Position numbers and translations under genes: made by a program. From Populus alba (lineage: Eukaryota; Streptophyta; Magnoliopsida; Malpighiales; Salicaceae): DNA of 64,000 nt. The notes beneath the pieces were generated by a model. That model was not told where the DNA came from. It did no database searches and saw nothing but the letters and a program-made list of their open reading frames with translations. This document shows positions 1 through 14,200 of this stretch, piece after piece; the stretch's first letter is position 1, and each line of letters starts with the position of its first letter. The stretch spans positions 9,680,204-9,744,203 of the forward strand of contig NC_133290.1 of the NCBI RefSeq assembly GCF_005239225.2. The letters are read 5' to 3'.

Positions 1-1372
1 TCCAATGCTTGTATTTCAAAACAAACTTTTATGATGACCAAATAAAAACAATCATAGATTCATAATCGACATTTCCTCTCTTATAACCTTCCCCTTCTAG
101 TCTACCACTTTACCCTTTTTTTTCTTACAAGTTGCAATGTCCTTCTTTGTCTTTGGCTCTTATCTTTTGTCTCTACCCTCTCTTCTCTCTATAAGATTCT
201 TAATTGGTTATTGATCATAATATATTGATGATTCATTGAATATTTGTCCATTACATGACTTATAATGGATTTGTATCTTTTTTTTCCTTAATTATAATTA
301 AATCATGTTCAATTTGATTAGTTTTAAAAGATGTACTTAATCTTGTTTTTTCGCTTATGTGAGTAAGAAATAGATCCTTGGTTTAGTCAATCATTTGTTA
401 TCTTTTATCTTATGATATGAAAGTCTTGTTCTTATCTAGTATCATCCTTTGTCTCTCTTATTTGATTTTTTTGTTTATTTAGGTGGATATTCATCGATCA
501 TGTGTGATTTAATTTGTTTGTTCTAAACTTTTAGTAATGTTTATTAACGAAAACAACCCAGGCAACCATGTTTTTCTCTTGCCAGTCATGTGGCTTGTTA
601 GCATACATAGACTTGGTGGATTATTTTCCTTCTCTATAGATACCTATTAATAATAATATTTTATAAAAATTTTAGAATAATTTTTTAAAATTTTTTAGCA
701 TACTAGCAATATTCTTGTAAGTTAGTGAAATTAAAATAATGTTTCTCTTGCAAAGTTATTTGTTCTATTAAACTCCAATGTAGAGCTTCAGACTCAATAA
801 TGCTCTTACTTTAGTATATTCGGTACTGGATTACTAGACCAGAGCCTTGGGTTAAATTTGATTAGTTAAGGATGTTAAATTGGTTTCATAGCAATTTCCC
901 AACAAGCCTAAACAACTAATTAATTTTCCTTGTTTAATTTTCATGCCGACAATGACACATTGATTTTTTTTTATAAAAAAATATTATATTCCTTTTGCCA
1001 TATAAATGTTCTAAATAACAAAAACTTTCTAGACCATAAGTTTCAAATTACTTCCTTTGTAGATGAATCACTTAATGCCCATTTCAATAATATAGACTTT
1101 GATTGTTCTTAAGTTTGATATTTGGATTATGTTTCCTATGTTGTCTTTTTGGAGCCCATCTTTTATTTTTATTGTAGAAGTAAAATTGTCTCTTAGATGT
1201 AACACTTATATTTTTTGCAAGTATTGGTTTAAATAATTCATTTTAGTTCAAAAATTGTAATACATATTAATGTAATAGCTGCAATTAATTTTATTTTATT
1301 TTTTTCTTCAAAACAAATCACATGGCTGAAAACTTATCAAGTGATGTTACTTTTGTGTCTTTTGCTCATGCA
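1..1372. other. AT-rich intergenic sequence, no gene seen
   Basis: I see no coding exon series, RNA gene or clear repeat. One short open frame near 930-1112 is low-complexity and has no recognisable domain. It may be flanking or terminal sequence of the hAT remnant that follows, but no terminal inverted repeat was identified. Confidence 0.5.
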
Positions 1373-3462
1373 AGATCAGATGATCTAATATGAGTTTATG
1401 GGCAGGTGGTTGTTGGTGCAAAAAAATCAACTATGTATGTTCATTATAGAAAGAAGATCAATGATGGTGGTATTACCAGTTTAGTATCACCTTATTGGTA
1501 TTAAAAGCCAGGTTAAATCTTGTAAAAAAAATCCCTCTAGGTGTGAAATAGAAAATGAAGCAATTGGTTGAAGACTTGATAACAAAAAAAAAAAAAAAAC
1601 TTTGAACTGATGTTAGAAATTCTCAATCATTTTTCAATAATAAAATCAAAGAGGGTGATAGTGCAAATTCTACTTCAAGTGATATTGGTTCCCAAGCAAA
1701 TAAAAGAGTGACAATGCAAGACATAAGTGCAACCAAACATACGCTAACATTATTAGCTCAACAAACTATATCGAGTTCACAAACTAACATTAAAAGTGTA
1801 ATGGCTTCTAAAAAGAATAAACATAATGCAAGTACTATGACAAGATGGTGGTATGATATTAATGTACCATTTAATGATGCTAAATCATACTATTATCAAT
1901 CAATGATAAATGTCATAACATCAATGAAACTTTGTTTTAAAGAACTATCATATCATGATTTAAAGGGATCATTTTTAAAAGGCTCAATTCATGATGTCCA
2001 TGAATACCTTTTAGGAATCAAAGCTAATTAGAAAATTTTATAGATGCTATATTATTGTGGATAAGTGGTCAAATAAGAGGAATATACCAATTATGAATTT
2101 TCTAGCTTATTTTTTAAGATACACCATATTTTTCAAGTAAGTTAACACTTCATATCTTCAAAAAGATAAAGAGACGCTATTTAAAATGTTGCCTGAAGTT
2201 GTCAAAGAAGTAGGACTAGAAAATGTTGTCCAATTTATTAGTGACAATGAGTCTGCATTCAAGGTTTTACAACAAAGATGTGACACTTTCTTTTGGTCTT
2301 TTTATGTTGGTTATTACCTTAATTTGATGTTATAAAATATTATTGATTCAAATACTTTCTAATGATTTATGAAACCATTAAAAGGTTAAGAAACATAACT
2401 AAATTTATATATAATTATACAAGGGTTTTAGCTTTAATGAGGAAAGACTTTATAATGGAAATGATCTATGTCGTCTTGGCATTATGAGGTTTGCTACCCA
2501 TTTTTTAAGCACTCAATGTTTACTTTAGTTAATAAAGAGCTTCAACAAATGTTTACTTGTATGAAATGGGTAGAATTAAACCATGGTAAAAGCAAAGTTG
2601 GAAAGAAAATAGTTGTTATAACTTTACAAAATAAAGACTTTTGGCCTCAATATGAGCATATAATCAAAATTATTAAGCCTTTGGTGTGAGTTCTTTAATT
2701 AGTAGATAGTAAAGAAAAACCAACAATAAGTTATTTGTATGAGGCAATGGATAAAACAAAAGAAACCATCAAGACAAAGTTGAAAGATAAAGTATCTCAA
2801 TATGGACTATATATCTAGGTAATTGATGCTAGATGGAATAAGAAACTTCATAGTCCATCACATGCAACAAGTTGTTTTCTTAATCCTGGAATCTATTTTA
2901 GGCCTTATTTTCCAAAACAAAAGGAGGTTACTTGAGGTTAGCTCAACATAATTATTAGATTGGTCCCTGATTATGACACTCAAGATGCAATTAATGACCA
3001 ACTTAAGGAACATAAGAAAGCAACTGGTGATTTTGGCATGTCTTTAGCTATTTGGCAAAAGGAGAAGTTAAATCCAGGCAATAACTTTTATTGTTGATAT
3101 TTTTTTAAAATATAAATGTTGTTTTGTATCTATAATATCTAATGTATTAAACTTTGATTTTAATTAGTGGCATGGGAAGCAACTTGTCAATGATACTCCA
3201 AAACTTTAAAAGTTTGAAATCCAAGTTCTTAGTTAGTGTTGCAGTGCAATTGGGTGTTAGAGAAATTATAATATATTTGAATTTATCCATTCTAAAAGGC
3301 AAAATAGGCTAGAGCATAAAAGACCAAGTGATTTGGTTTTTGTTCGTTACAATTTGAGAATTCAACAAAGATCAATATTATCATATTAGTAATAATATTG
3401 AAAATAATTACTATTATTTTCATTAACATTTGTATTATCTTTTAAAAATAAATTTATCGCTA

Positions 3463-3493
<31 letters not shown>

Positions 3494-3775
3494 TTCTTTA
3501 ATGTTTGTACTTTATCGGAATTTAAGCCAAACAAAAGATATTTTTAAATTTTGTTAACCTTGATAACATTAACCTATTAAATAAGTGAATTTGTGAAGAA
3601 TAAAGCCTTTTATGGAAATAATATAAGTTGGGAAACTATTTATATACATTTTCTACTTTGACTTTAGATGGTGAATATATCTATTTTGATGATGAGGATT
3701 AGCTCAATGGAAATGATCATCTATTATAATGTCTTATTGATGACTTTTCTAACATACCACTACAAGATTAAGATC
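1373..3775 (+). pseudogene. decayed hAT-superfamily transposase remnant
   Basis: Reading across frames and stops gives the order expected for a plant BED-type hAT transposase. A degenerate BED-finger-like stretch (about 1373-1575) starts with a HARSD-like segment and ends in basic residues. The segment around 1708-2031 has the MTRWWYD..PFNDAKS..YYQ motif that precedes the hAT catalytic domain. The segment 2468-2689 has the H-rich, K-rich middle (FWPQYEHIIKIIKPLV). The hAT C-terminal dimerisation segment lies near 3236-3365 (IFEFIHSKRQNRLEHKRPSDL, then VRYNLRIQQRS). An acidic tail (YFDDED) follows at 3668-3720. Many stops and frameshifts interrupt every part, so no functional protein is possible. 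hAT elements move by cut-and-paste and leave 8-bp target duplications; I could not find the terminal repeats, so the true ends are unknown. Family assignment is confident, boundaries are not. Confidence 0.8.
3462..3488. repeat. (AT)n microsatellite
   Basis: An uninterrupted run of alternating AT dinucleotides just after the hAT C-terminal segment. Likely polymorphic in length; no function inferred. Confidence 0.9.
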
Positions 3776-4064
3776 CTTATTTTTAAGTTAATAGTGGAGA
3801 TAATGCTTGATTTATGTTTTTTTTTTTGTACTACAACATTTTACTTTATCAATATTTTGGTATTTTATGTTGAATTATTTGAAATTAAAATTCTTTTTAG
3901 TCTTGACTATTGATTATTTAGGAATGTCTTACATTTTAAATTTATATTTAGATACTTGATATTGTATTTATATTATATAATTAAAGTTAATTTATCTTAA
4001 AATTTAAACTTAAATTAATATTTTAAATTATATATACACACACATATATTCTTGTACATTTTAA

Positions 4065-4260
4065 GGGTATGTTTGAGAATACAGTACAAACCGTGTTCCT
4101 TCAAATTTTGAATTTTTTGGCTAAAAATTATTTTTTTATGTTTTTAGATCGTTTTGATATACTGATGTTAAAAATAATTTTTTAAAAATAAAAATATATT
4201 ATTTTGATATATTTATAAACAAAAAAACATTTTAAACCAAGGTTGTGAAAAATGCTTTTT
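4065..4260. repeat. MITE-like dispersed AT-rich repeat, copy 1
   Basis: The copy begins GTATGTTTGAGAATACAGTA, has a core of the form TTTTGATAT..TTAAAAATAATTTTTTAAAAA, then a mirrored TATTTTGATATATTT, and ends near AACATTTTAAACC. The same core recurs near 32.85, 34.45, 39.84, 40.30 and 56.28 kb. The layout (short, AT-rich, roughly symmetrical, non-coding, several copies) suggests a MITE. Ends and target duplications were not resolved. Confidence 0.45.
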
Positions 4261-5221
4261 TTGATATGACATGAAATATACAATATAAACTTGAATTGTA
4301 AACTCTAATCGTAAAATTATAAGTAAAATATTTTAACTAGTTATATATTAACAATTTCAATCAAGTAGTAATTAATAATATAGCACAATTAAAATAAAAA
4401 TAAAATAAATAATAGAAAAGTCCAAACACCTTTATTTTATTCACATTAATTCATCTACTTCTTGGACATATCAACGCACTTACTTCGTTATTTACAAGAA
4501 ATGAATTTCTTCAAATTTTGATAGACCATTTAATATTAATAACTCCAAAGGTCAAGTATTTAATTTACAATTTTTATTCTATATATTTATCAGCTAAAAC
4601 AGAGTAATATATCAATTAATATGTTAATAGTTTACATAAAAAATATAAAGAATAAATAGATATTCTAATTTTAGAGAAATGAAAATTACGACTAACTTGT
4701 ATCATTAAAAAAATATATAATAATTATAGTCAAAATCAAGCCCTTGATTATTAAATTGCACAAATTTTTACAAGATATAAATTTAAAAATAATAAAAATG
4801 TAAAGATGCTGATTACCAAAATATATAATTTTATATTTTTTTAAAACTTGTAAAATTGGTTTAATTTTACCCAGTTTAAATAAATTTGACTAATTTTATT
4901 AGTTTTTAAGTTTTAATATAATTTAACATGTTAAATACACATTAATCTTATAAAATAATAAAATTTTTAAGGTTCCAGTCGTATTTTTTAACAATATTGC
5001 TTTCAACTATAACTACACATCCAGCACATTACAAAATACTTATTACGACCAGTGATAAAGTAGCCGTGACTTTGTGAGACCTAAGCTAACAGCATCGCAT
5101 CATTCAGTCGACAAAACAACAAAGTGAACAGACAAAACTAAGCACTCTTTTTTGGCTTCACTTTCTTTGTAGAATCTGACAACCCCAGAAAAAAGAGCTT
5201 CAATCTATGGTTTCTCAGTAA
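4261..5221. other. upstream region of the sulfurtransferase gene
   Basis: AT-rich up to about 5000, then noticeably richer in G and C (about 5030-5221), as expected for a promoter-proximal region and 5' UTR just before the start codon at 5222. I could not assign a specific TATA box or transcription start with confidence. Confidence 0.4.
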
Positions 5222-8200
5222 ATGGCGTCAACTATTTTAACAAAGAGTCTATTGGGTCGTCGCTTGATTCATTCCTCCTTTTCTCTTTCCCATAAAACCC
5301 CACAAATCTTTACTTCTCTCTTCCATGTGAGTCACTCTCTGTTGTTTAAGTACCTGGGTTTTGCTTAATTCTATGATTATTTATCTGGGTGTCTTTTTTT
5401 TTTCCCTACTTTTTGAATTGGTGGTAGTGTTGAATAGTTGATTGATTCTGGATAAGGGGTTGTCGATTTAGTAGTGAGAAGTAGGGTTTTTGAAATGCAG
5501 TTTTAGTGATTGGTTTGGGTAAATTTTGTGACTTTATTATGAATATTAAGCTTGAATTACTTGTGTGGAATTTTATTGGTGTATCAAGATGAGAAACCTT
5601 CAATCTATTAGTGTTGAATATATGAACTGATTTTAAGTCTTGAGCGTGCTAAAGTTCAAGCATTGTTATCAACTGTAGTTATATAATTGTTTTAGTTTTT
5701 CTAAACACTGTAGTTTTTTTTCAATTTTTTTTTGATGCATCGTAAAGGTTTAATCTCTGCTATTCTGAAAAGAATCGTGCTTTGTTATTGTCATGGGATT
5801 CTTTACCTGTTAGGGGTATTGTGCTTTGTAATTTTTTGTGCACTTGGTAAAAGTACCTAGCTTGATATTTGTTTTATTGCATTTGCATTATTGCTGGTTA
5901 CTTGGAGCATACTGACCGAACTTTAATGTGTTTTTCTTTTGTTTCACATTACTTTCAGGGGAGAACATTTCAGAAAATAGCTGACCCCATCCATACATCA
6001 TATAAGACATCTCAGTGGGTTCGTTGTGTAGTTGGGACAAGAGCTAATTTCTCGACACAATCTTTATCTTTGAACGAACCTGTTGTCTCTGTTGATTGGC
6101 TCCATGCGAACCTCCGGGAGCCTGACATGAAGGTACCTGCTAGTTCTTTTTTATAGAAAAGCTTCTCATCAAATTTATAAGAAGTAGGTCATGTATTTCA
6201 TTTCATCAGAAGAATTGATTTTTCATTTGAATTTCTCACACTTATGTAAGAATATTCTGTGCACCCAAAAGATGAATGTAGCTGTATGACAGTATTTTTT
6301 TGTTTTGTGGAAGAAATGCTAAAAATGATTCCATTGTTGTCTCTTTGAGAATCTTAGGATTAAAACCTCATTTTTGGCTAATAGCAAACAATTTTTGCCT
6401 CCATTCAATGAAGAAGCAAAAGAAAAAGCGTCATGATCTTATTTAAATTTTCTTTAAGTTTATGTAAATAGGAATTGTTCCTTGATGCCTGCATTAATAA
6501 ATTTCACACTTGAGTTATCAAAAGAAATTACACCCTTCATCTCTCTAAACTGGTCATGCTATGTAATTATCAGTCTATGGTTTCTGTTCATCTCATGGAA
6601 TATTTTATTGTAGTCTAATACATTTGAATCCATTTTAATTGATTTTTTTACATCCTAAACATGGTCACACATCATTCTGTCATACATTGTTATATTCAGG
6701 TGTTGGATGCATCCTGGTACATGCCTGATGAGCAGAGGAATCCAATTCAAGAGTATCAGGTCTGATGACTATGATTTAGTTTTGAATTTGTTTTAATTTG
6801 ACTATTTTATTGACAATCTAAACTGATCTTAATAATTATTTTTAGGTTAGAATTTCATAAATATTCTTTTATATTCCACTGAAAATATGCTCTTTTTCTT
6901 CTTTTAGAATTTCATTTATTTTCCTTCAATGAATAACCTGGTCTACTAAACTTGCTCCGTATAGGTTGCTCACATTCCTGGTGCCCTGTTCTTTGATGTA
7001 GATGGAATAGCAGATCAAACTACAAATGTAAGATGCCCTCTCTTTATTATTTGTTATAAATATTTAAAGTTTGGGCCTAGAATTGCTAATGCTTCTTTTC
7101 CCCTTTTTTATCATTTGAATCATCTTTAAGAATGCATTGTATTTTGTCCATATACAAGAACCACCCCTGTTATAGTTCATCTTGTTTGCTTCACAAGTGA
7201 TATTCTATAGTTTATTATTTTAATTATTGATTGTACCTTTTCCATTTTATCCCTTTGCTTATCTTGTAAGAACAATTACTTGTATCAGTTGCCACACATG
7301 TTGCCATCAGAGGAAGCTTTTGCAGCTGCTGTTTCTGCTCTTGGTATTGAGAATAAAGATGGATTGGTGGTTTATGATGGGAAAGGTATCTTTAGTGCTG
7401 CTCGTGTTTGGTGGTAAGTTGTGGGGTTTGATAATGTGCTGTAGTTTTGTGGAATCTAAGTACTACTTTTATGGTTAGTTGTCCATTCTAAAATAATTTT
7501 GATTAAATGACAAGGATGTTTCGAGTCTTTGGGCATGAAAAGGTCTGGGTGCTAGATGGAGGTCTGCCAAGATGGCGCACTTCAGGATATGATGTTGAGT
7601 CTAGTGCTTCTGGTGATGCTATCTTGAAAGCTAGCGCTGCCAGTGAGGCAATAGAGAAAGTATATCAGGGCCAGACAGTAAGTTCGTTACTCATATATAT
7701 CCATATGCGCATGCATTATATTTTTAATAAATAATAGTATGATAAAACATGGCATGAACAAGGTATTTTCAAATTGCTTATGTAGCTTTTCCATCCTTGT
7801 TTTTTTTTATAATTAGAAAACTGAGAATATCAAGAAATGCCCTATTGAACAATCATGCATATGGATAAATGTATCTGCATGCATGGATATATATATATAT
7901 ATGTTTCTATATCCTGCATGGTCTATTTGCAATTTATAATTAATAGCACATATGATTTGTTCTAATTTTCAAATTCGTTATTTATAATTAATAGCATATA
8001 TGGTTTGTTCTAATTTTCAATCATGTTATGATAAACTCTAATTGACTGTATGTTTTTATGACAGGTAGGACCAATCACATTTCAAACAAAGTTTCAGCCA
8101 CATCTTGTCTGGACACTTGAGCAGGTTGGTTACTATTTTTCAGTTGCTTATGTTCTAATGACAAAATTACAAAGATACATTTTTTTAATCAGTCATTGGT

Positions 8201-11200
8201 GACGTTATAAGCAATATATGTACATTATATTGAATGGCTGGATATGATCATGTAGCTTTGGCATTGGCAATTTGATATAACAACTAATTAGATCATTGAC
8301 TTAAAGAGTGGTTGATATTCTTTTTACATTTGTAGGCACTTTTGAGAATGCCATAGATAAAACTTAATTCATGCATGTGTGACTTGTGGAGTAAATTGAT
8401 GAATTAACAATTTTGGCAATAATCTTCTAAGGTAAATAGGGAGAGGCAGCTCTTAGCCTTTGATGGTGATGATAAAACTGATGGTAATCCCTAACGTAAC
8501 AAGTTTGTTCTTTTAGTTAGCAGTGATATCAGCATGAATTTTCTAGTTTGATTGAAATTCACTGACAACTTTAAATTATTTTTATCAAACTGTTTTGAGC
8601 TTTACGTTAAATGATCTTAAATTTGGGTATTGAAATCAAGTGGTTTATAATTAAGTTCTCTCAAAAGAAAAGTGTGAACTTGAATTTGATGATAATGTAC
8701 CGCAAATCATTCTCACCGTGTAGTGGTAACATGACATCCTATAACATTGCTTGTTGTCAAAGGGTTTTGGTTTGAATACCTCTTCTTGTGAAAGTTGCCT
8801 TCTTTATATATTGGTCTGAATACCTCTCCTTGTGAAAGTTGCTTTCTTTATATAGAGACTGTCGCACATTACAAGGCTGAAAACCAGCCATTTCATCAGA
8901 CTATACAAGGTAAGAATAAAGCCTATCAATTATATACCTATATACTATATATAGCTAGACTAAATTAGGCAGCACATATCGAGTTGTCAATTCTACTAAC
9001 AATCCCCCTCAAATCGATGCTGGGTGATCGAGAAGCATCAATTTGTCAATCAAGTACTGATGGTGAGGATGAGAGAGAGCCTTAGTGAAAACATTAGTGG
9101 TTTGGTATTCATTGGAAATGTGTGGAAGAGTAATCTCCTGAAAAGCCAAGGCTTCACGAATAGAATGACAATTCACTTTAATATGTTTGGTGTGCTGATG
9201 AAAAATGAGATTGATAGCAATCTAAATAGCATGGTATTATCAACATGAAGTGGAGTAAGAGTAAGCTATGGAACACTAACAACCCGTGAAGCCATACAAT
9301 TTCAAAACAGTTAGACAATATAGTTTGATATTTAGACTCAGTTGATGACTTTGAGACATGAACCTGCTTTTAAGAAATGAGAGCATTGCCAAGGAACATG
9401 CATCAACCCATACCAAAACGATGAGTATCCACACAACTAGCCCTATCAGCATCATTAAAGCCCTCTAACTGTAAAGAATTCCATAAAGGGAAGAACAAGC
9501 TGTAACAAGATGTCCCTTTGAGACATTGAAGAAGATGACAAACAACAACCAAATGTGTCTGGCACAAAGCTTGCATAAATTGATTGATTTGCTAAACAAA
9601 AAACAAGATATCAAGTTGAGGTCAAATAGTTCAAACTACCTTCTAGTTGTCAATACATTGAAGGATCAGATAAGGGATCACCATTCGCCTTATGTAACTT
9701 CAAATTTACCTCTATAGGAGTAAGAACTTAATTATTGTCTTGAAAGCCAGCTAAAGAAAGAAGTACTTGGGTATACCTATGCTGATGTAAGAGCGTGCTA
9801 TTCGAACAAGGTTGAACCTGAAGTCTAAAAAAATTATGTAGAGGACCAAGATCTTTCATATGAAAGGAAGATTTGAGGCGTTGTTGGAGCTGGTCAATTA
9901 ACTAGAGATCAAATCCAGTGATCACAATATCATTGACATACGCAAGAAGTATAATGATCCCAAGGGTAGTCTTGCGAAAAAATATTGACTTAGAGTGAAA
10001 GCGAGATGCAGTAGAGTAGTACGAAACTTCTCAAACCATGCTCATGGTGCTTGCTTCAACCATACAGAAACTGCTTTAAGCAAAAAAACTCAACAAAAGA
10101 TGAAGGAAACAAGCCAAGAAGAGGACACATAAATAGTTCTTCCATTTGGTCACCATGTAAAAATACATTCTTCTCATCCATCTTATGAAGTGACCATCCT
10201 TTTGAAACAAAAATGGCCATAACAATGAGGACAATAGTAATTTTGGCCATAGGAGTAAATGTTCCCTTATAATCAAGCTTATACTCCAGTAGAACAAGGG
10301 ACAATGTCCCAAGTATGATTTTCTTCAAGAACCTGAAGTTCTTCCCACATAGCTTGGTGCTAACACTCTTGAGTATAAGCATGAGAACAAGACCTAGGCA
10401 CAAAAGTATTATCAAGAGTAGCTTGGAGAGTGAAGAAGAAAAACCATACCAATCTGAGGGCTAGGAAACCCTAGTAGATCGGCAGCACGCATGCAATGCA
10501 AGATTAGTGGTGGTTTAGAGGAAGGAAGAGGCAGCAGGCAACGCAGCTGATGCACAATACCTGACTTAAAACGAGGAGTACCAGACATGTTCAAAATGAG
10601 GAAGCGAAATAGAGGAAGACATAAAATTAGGACGAGACAGAAAGAAATATTTATTTTTTTTAAAAATCACATTGCATGAAATATGAAGCTTGTTAGCCTC
10701 TGCATTATAACACATAAACCCTTTATGAGAGTTACTATAGCCAAGAAAAGCACATTGAACTCAATCTTGTGATGTTTAGTGGTTGGTTAGTGAACAAAAC
10801 AAACGCTATCAAAAACATGCAAAGAATTATAATCAGGAGGAACATCAAACAAATGATAATATGGAGATCAAGATGCAAAGGAGGAGAAGCCAGATTAATC
10901 AAATATACAATCGTTGATAAGGCTTCTAATCAAAATCTAGAAGGAACATAAGACTCAAGCATCAATACATATCTAACAAATGGTGATTATGATGTTCAGT
11001 GGCACTATTTTGTTGAGGGGTATAAGGACATGAATGTTGAGAGAAAATACCTTTCTGGTAGAGAAAAGATTGAAAAACATGAGACATGTATTCTCCTCCA
11101 AAATCTAAGCATAAGATCTTAATTTAGGTAGAAAATTGGGCTTCTACATCAGCAACAAAAGTTTGGAAGGTTAATAGCACGTTAGCTTTAGAACAAGGAA

Positions 11201-14200
11201 AATAGACCCACATGAAACGACTATTATTGTCAATAAATGTCACAAAATACCTGTATTGAGCATGAGAAGGAACATGACTTGTATCCCAGGCAACAGAATG
11301 AATAATTTCAGAACATGTAGAAGTGCAACTACCCTACAAAGGAAAATGTAAAGATTTGCTATTGCCAAGTTTACCAGGAAAGAAAAATTATTTTTATTTT
11401 TCAAATAACCATGTTTCATAAAATGTGTCAGGATTACAGAGCTGGAATGACCCCATTTGTTATGCCAAAATTGGCTATTATTATTAGTAATAGTAGAACA
11501 AAAACCAACATAAATTGAATGAGGAATGAAAAATGACTAAAGAGGAAAAAGACATCCCACTTTAAGCTCTTTTTGCTATCTCTTATCCCGACGCTTGATC
11601 CTGCACACAATTGCAACTAGAATGATCAATATGAAGAGAACAATTTTCTTCTACTAATTTTCTAACTGAAATGAGATTGGCAGATAAACCAGGATACTCA
11701 AAAGCATTAGTAAATGAAGACCCCATATTTCCGATCATAGGAAGAGTACTGCCATTGGCAATCTGCATATGCTGCTTACCATCATATTTACGAACATCAT
11801 GTAAAGCTGCCAGATTGCCAATCATGTGATTAGAAGCCACGGAGTCAATTAACCAAGGAGAAGTAAGAAGATGCTTCTTACCTTGGAGACCAAGAGCAGA
11901 AATGGCAGAAATAATCATTTTGTTGAACATGTTTGGGAGTAATGTTGGAAGAAGAACCCAGAACAATGGGTTGTACAGAATATGTAGGCAAAAAAGTGGA
12001 CTGAACAACAATATGAGATCAGTTCTGAGGGCGGACATGACAATCCTTAATGATATGACCTTGCAATAATAGAATAATTTCTAGCTGCAAAATTTTGCAA
12101 TGAGTCTAGTTTCCTTGCAACTATAACACTGGCGGAGATCTGGATCATCATCTTCCTTGAGTAGCGTAGGCTATATTAACCTTCTCAGAACTGCAAGCAT
12201 TTTGAGCAAGGCCAAGCTGTGAGGCAAGATGTTCTTCACACAAGAGTCCACCCAAGCAAACATTCAAAGATGGGACATGTTGGTGATTGATTAACTTAGC
12301 TGGTACACTTTCAATCTCAGGTCATAGCTTCAATAATTGGTCCTATTGGCTCTCAGATTGAACCGCTTATAGTGTTGCTAAAGTTGCTTTGGGAACCTGG
12401 GAGTGCACCAATACAAAATAATCATTTTATAAATTAATAAAACCAGAATAAAATAGCTCAATAGTTTCTGATGTCTAATTCCAATTGAAACTTTTGAGCA
12501 GAATTATCTTGATAATAAATTCGTCAAAGGTAATCTAACATCTTCTTAGCAGTAGTGAACCCATGAATATTGTTGACTTTATGAGGTTCAACAAAACTTA
12601 GTAGCCAGGTAGCATTTTTGGCATCTCTACTTTCCCATGAATTAAGTTCCTTGGGATCAATGGGAGCTGTAGAAGACCAATCCAAATGACCCCATAACTC
12701 CTTCCCTTCCACAAACATATATATTTGGAATTCCTATCTAGCTTAATTCTTGCTAGTAAAATGAACAGTAGAATTTTCTCCTAACATAATAACCACAAAA
12801 AATTGATAGAAAAAAATCATCATAGCTACAAGACCTGCCGATATCCACCAAACCAAAGATGACTGAAACTCTAAACTAAATAAACACCACACCATCGAAC
12901 CAAGAGACAGCTAAGAACTCCACAATAAAAAACTAAACTTCCAAACCAGAGAACCACGTCTGCCATTGCCAAAAAAAAAATATTGAAGTTCTGCTTTCTG
13001 TCGCGCGACCACACAGAAAAGTACCAGAAAAGAAACAAGGAACCAGAAATAAATAAATTCAGCCAAGCCGAGAGAATGCTATGAAGAGAATTTGGGGTTT
13101 TGATTCCATGCTAAAGAAGATTTTGGTCTGAATACCTGTTCTTGTGAGAGTTGCCTTCCTTGTATAGAGACCATCGCACATTACAAGGCTGAAAATCAGT
13201 CATCAAGTTAAGAATAAAGCCTATCAATTATATGCCTATATACAATATATATTTCTGTATTAGCTAGACTAAATAAGATAGCACATATTGAGCCATCAAT
13301 TCTGCTAACACTTGTGAATTTTTTGTGGGTACTAGAATCAAACATTGAGTTATTTGTGAAATTAAATTAACATTTGTTTGGAATGATATAAACAAGTATC
13401 AGCTTGACATCAGGATAACACTGAAACAAATTCGAAATTATAATGGAGTTTCTCCTTGATAAGTCTTGCATTCATTCTTCCATTCCTTGGAGTAAAAAGG
13501 TTGACAAGTTTGTGCATATTTTAGCTGGTGTCTTATTTGGTGTGGCCATGGATAAATTTTTAGTTTCTGTAACCATCTAATATGTCAGCAATCAGCAAAA
13601 TTTAGTTATCTGCTTGACTTACGTAGTCCTCAAAACATGAATGAATCTGCACTATATGCTTTCCCTGGGCCAATTTTCAGGTTAAAAGTAATATTGAAGA
13701 CAGGACTCATGAACACATAGATGCTCGTTCAAAGGCCAGGTATGTTCGGTGATTTTGTTTAAGTGTATTAATGATAAATGGTATTCATATTGCGAATGCA
13801 ATATTGTTATCTTAGTAGAATAATTATTCCGAATCTTCTTTATACTAAATGGCTTTCCCTGGAAATGTTATTGAATGATGCATTTGAGGTTTAGCTATTC
13901 TCTTAGTTTGGACTTTGTAGATTAGTAGGAAAGTATAAATAGCAAAAAACCATCACTAGTTTTAATTGATTAAAGTGTATGATAAAGTTTCAAGTAGGGT
14001 TTAAATATTATCTTACTTGTTAACGTGCTTTCAACTTCCCTACACTTTAAACTCTGGTACGTAATTGGATCAGGCGATTCATCTCAGTTTATGTAGCCTA
14101 ACAGCCATCACAGCGTTTGTCTTTGTGTAAGGCTCAACTTTCTAGACTCCCCCTTCATTCAATCTGCTAACTTAAATTAAATCATCTAACTATATCTTAC

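Larger units (their letters stand above)
8755..13310 (-). mobile_element. old Ty1-copia LTR retrotransposon in intron 7 of the sulfurtransferase gene
   Basis: The element runs antisense to its host gene. It is flanked by a direct CTTGT at 8750-8754 and 13311-13315, a 5-bp target-site duplication. Its outer ends are TG at 8755 and CA at 13310. A decayed primer-binding site abuts the right LTR: bases up to 13108, read on the minus strand, give TGGAATCAAAACCCCA, resembling the initiator-Met-type TGGTATCAGAGC. A purine tract on the minus strand (complement of 9002-9014, rich in G) adjoins the left LTR. Coding remnants lie in copia order between them. At about 4.56 kb it is close to full-length but lacks large parts of pol. 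The LTRs differ at many positions, so insertion is old. Confidence 0.88.

Noticed and set aside
5869..6156. 95-codon frame starting upstream of sulfurtransferase exon 2 as a separate gene
   Set aside because: It only reads intron sequence into exon 2 (5959-6132); the spliced gene explains it.
9024..9717. Plus-strand open frames within the sulfurtransferase intron
   Set aside because: They are antisense to the decayed copia element and carry no recognisable domain.
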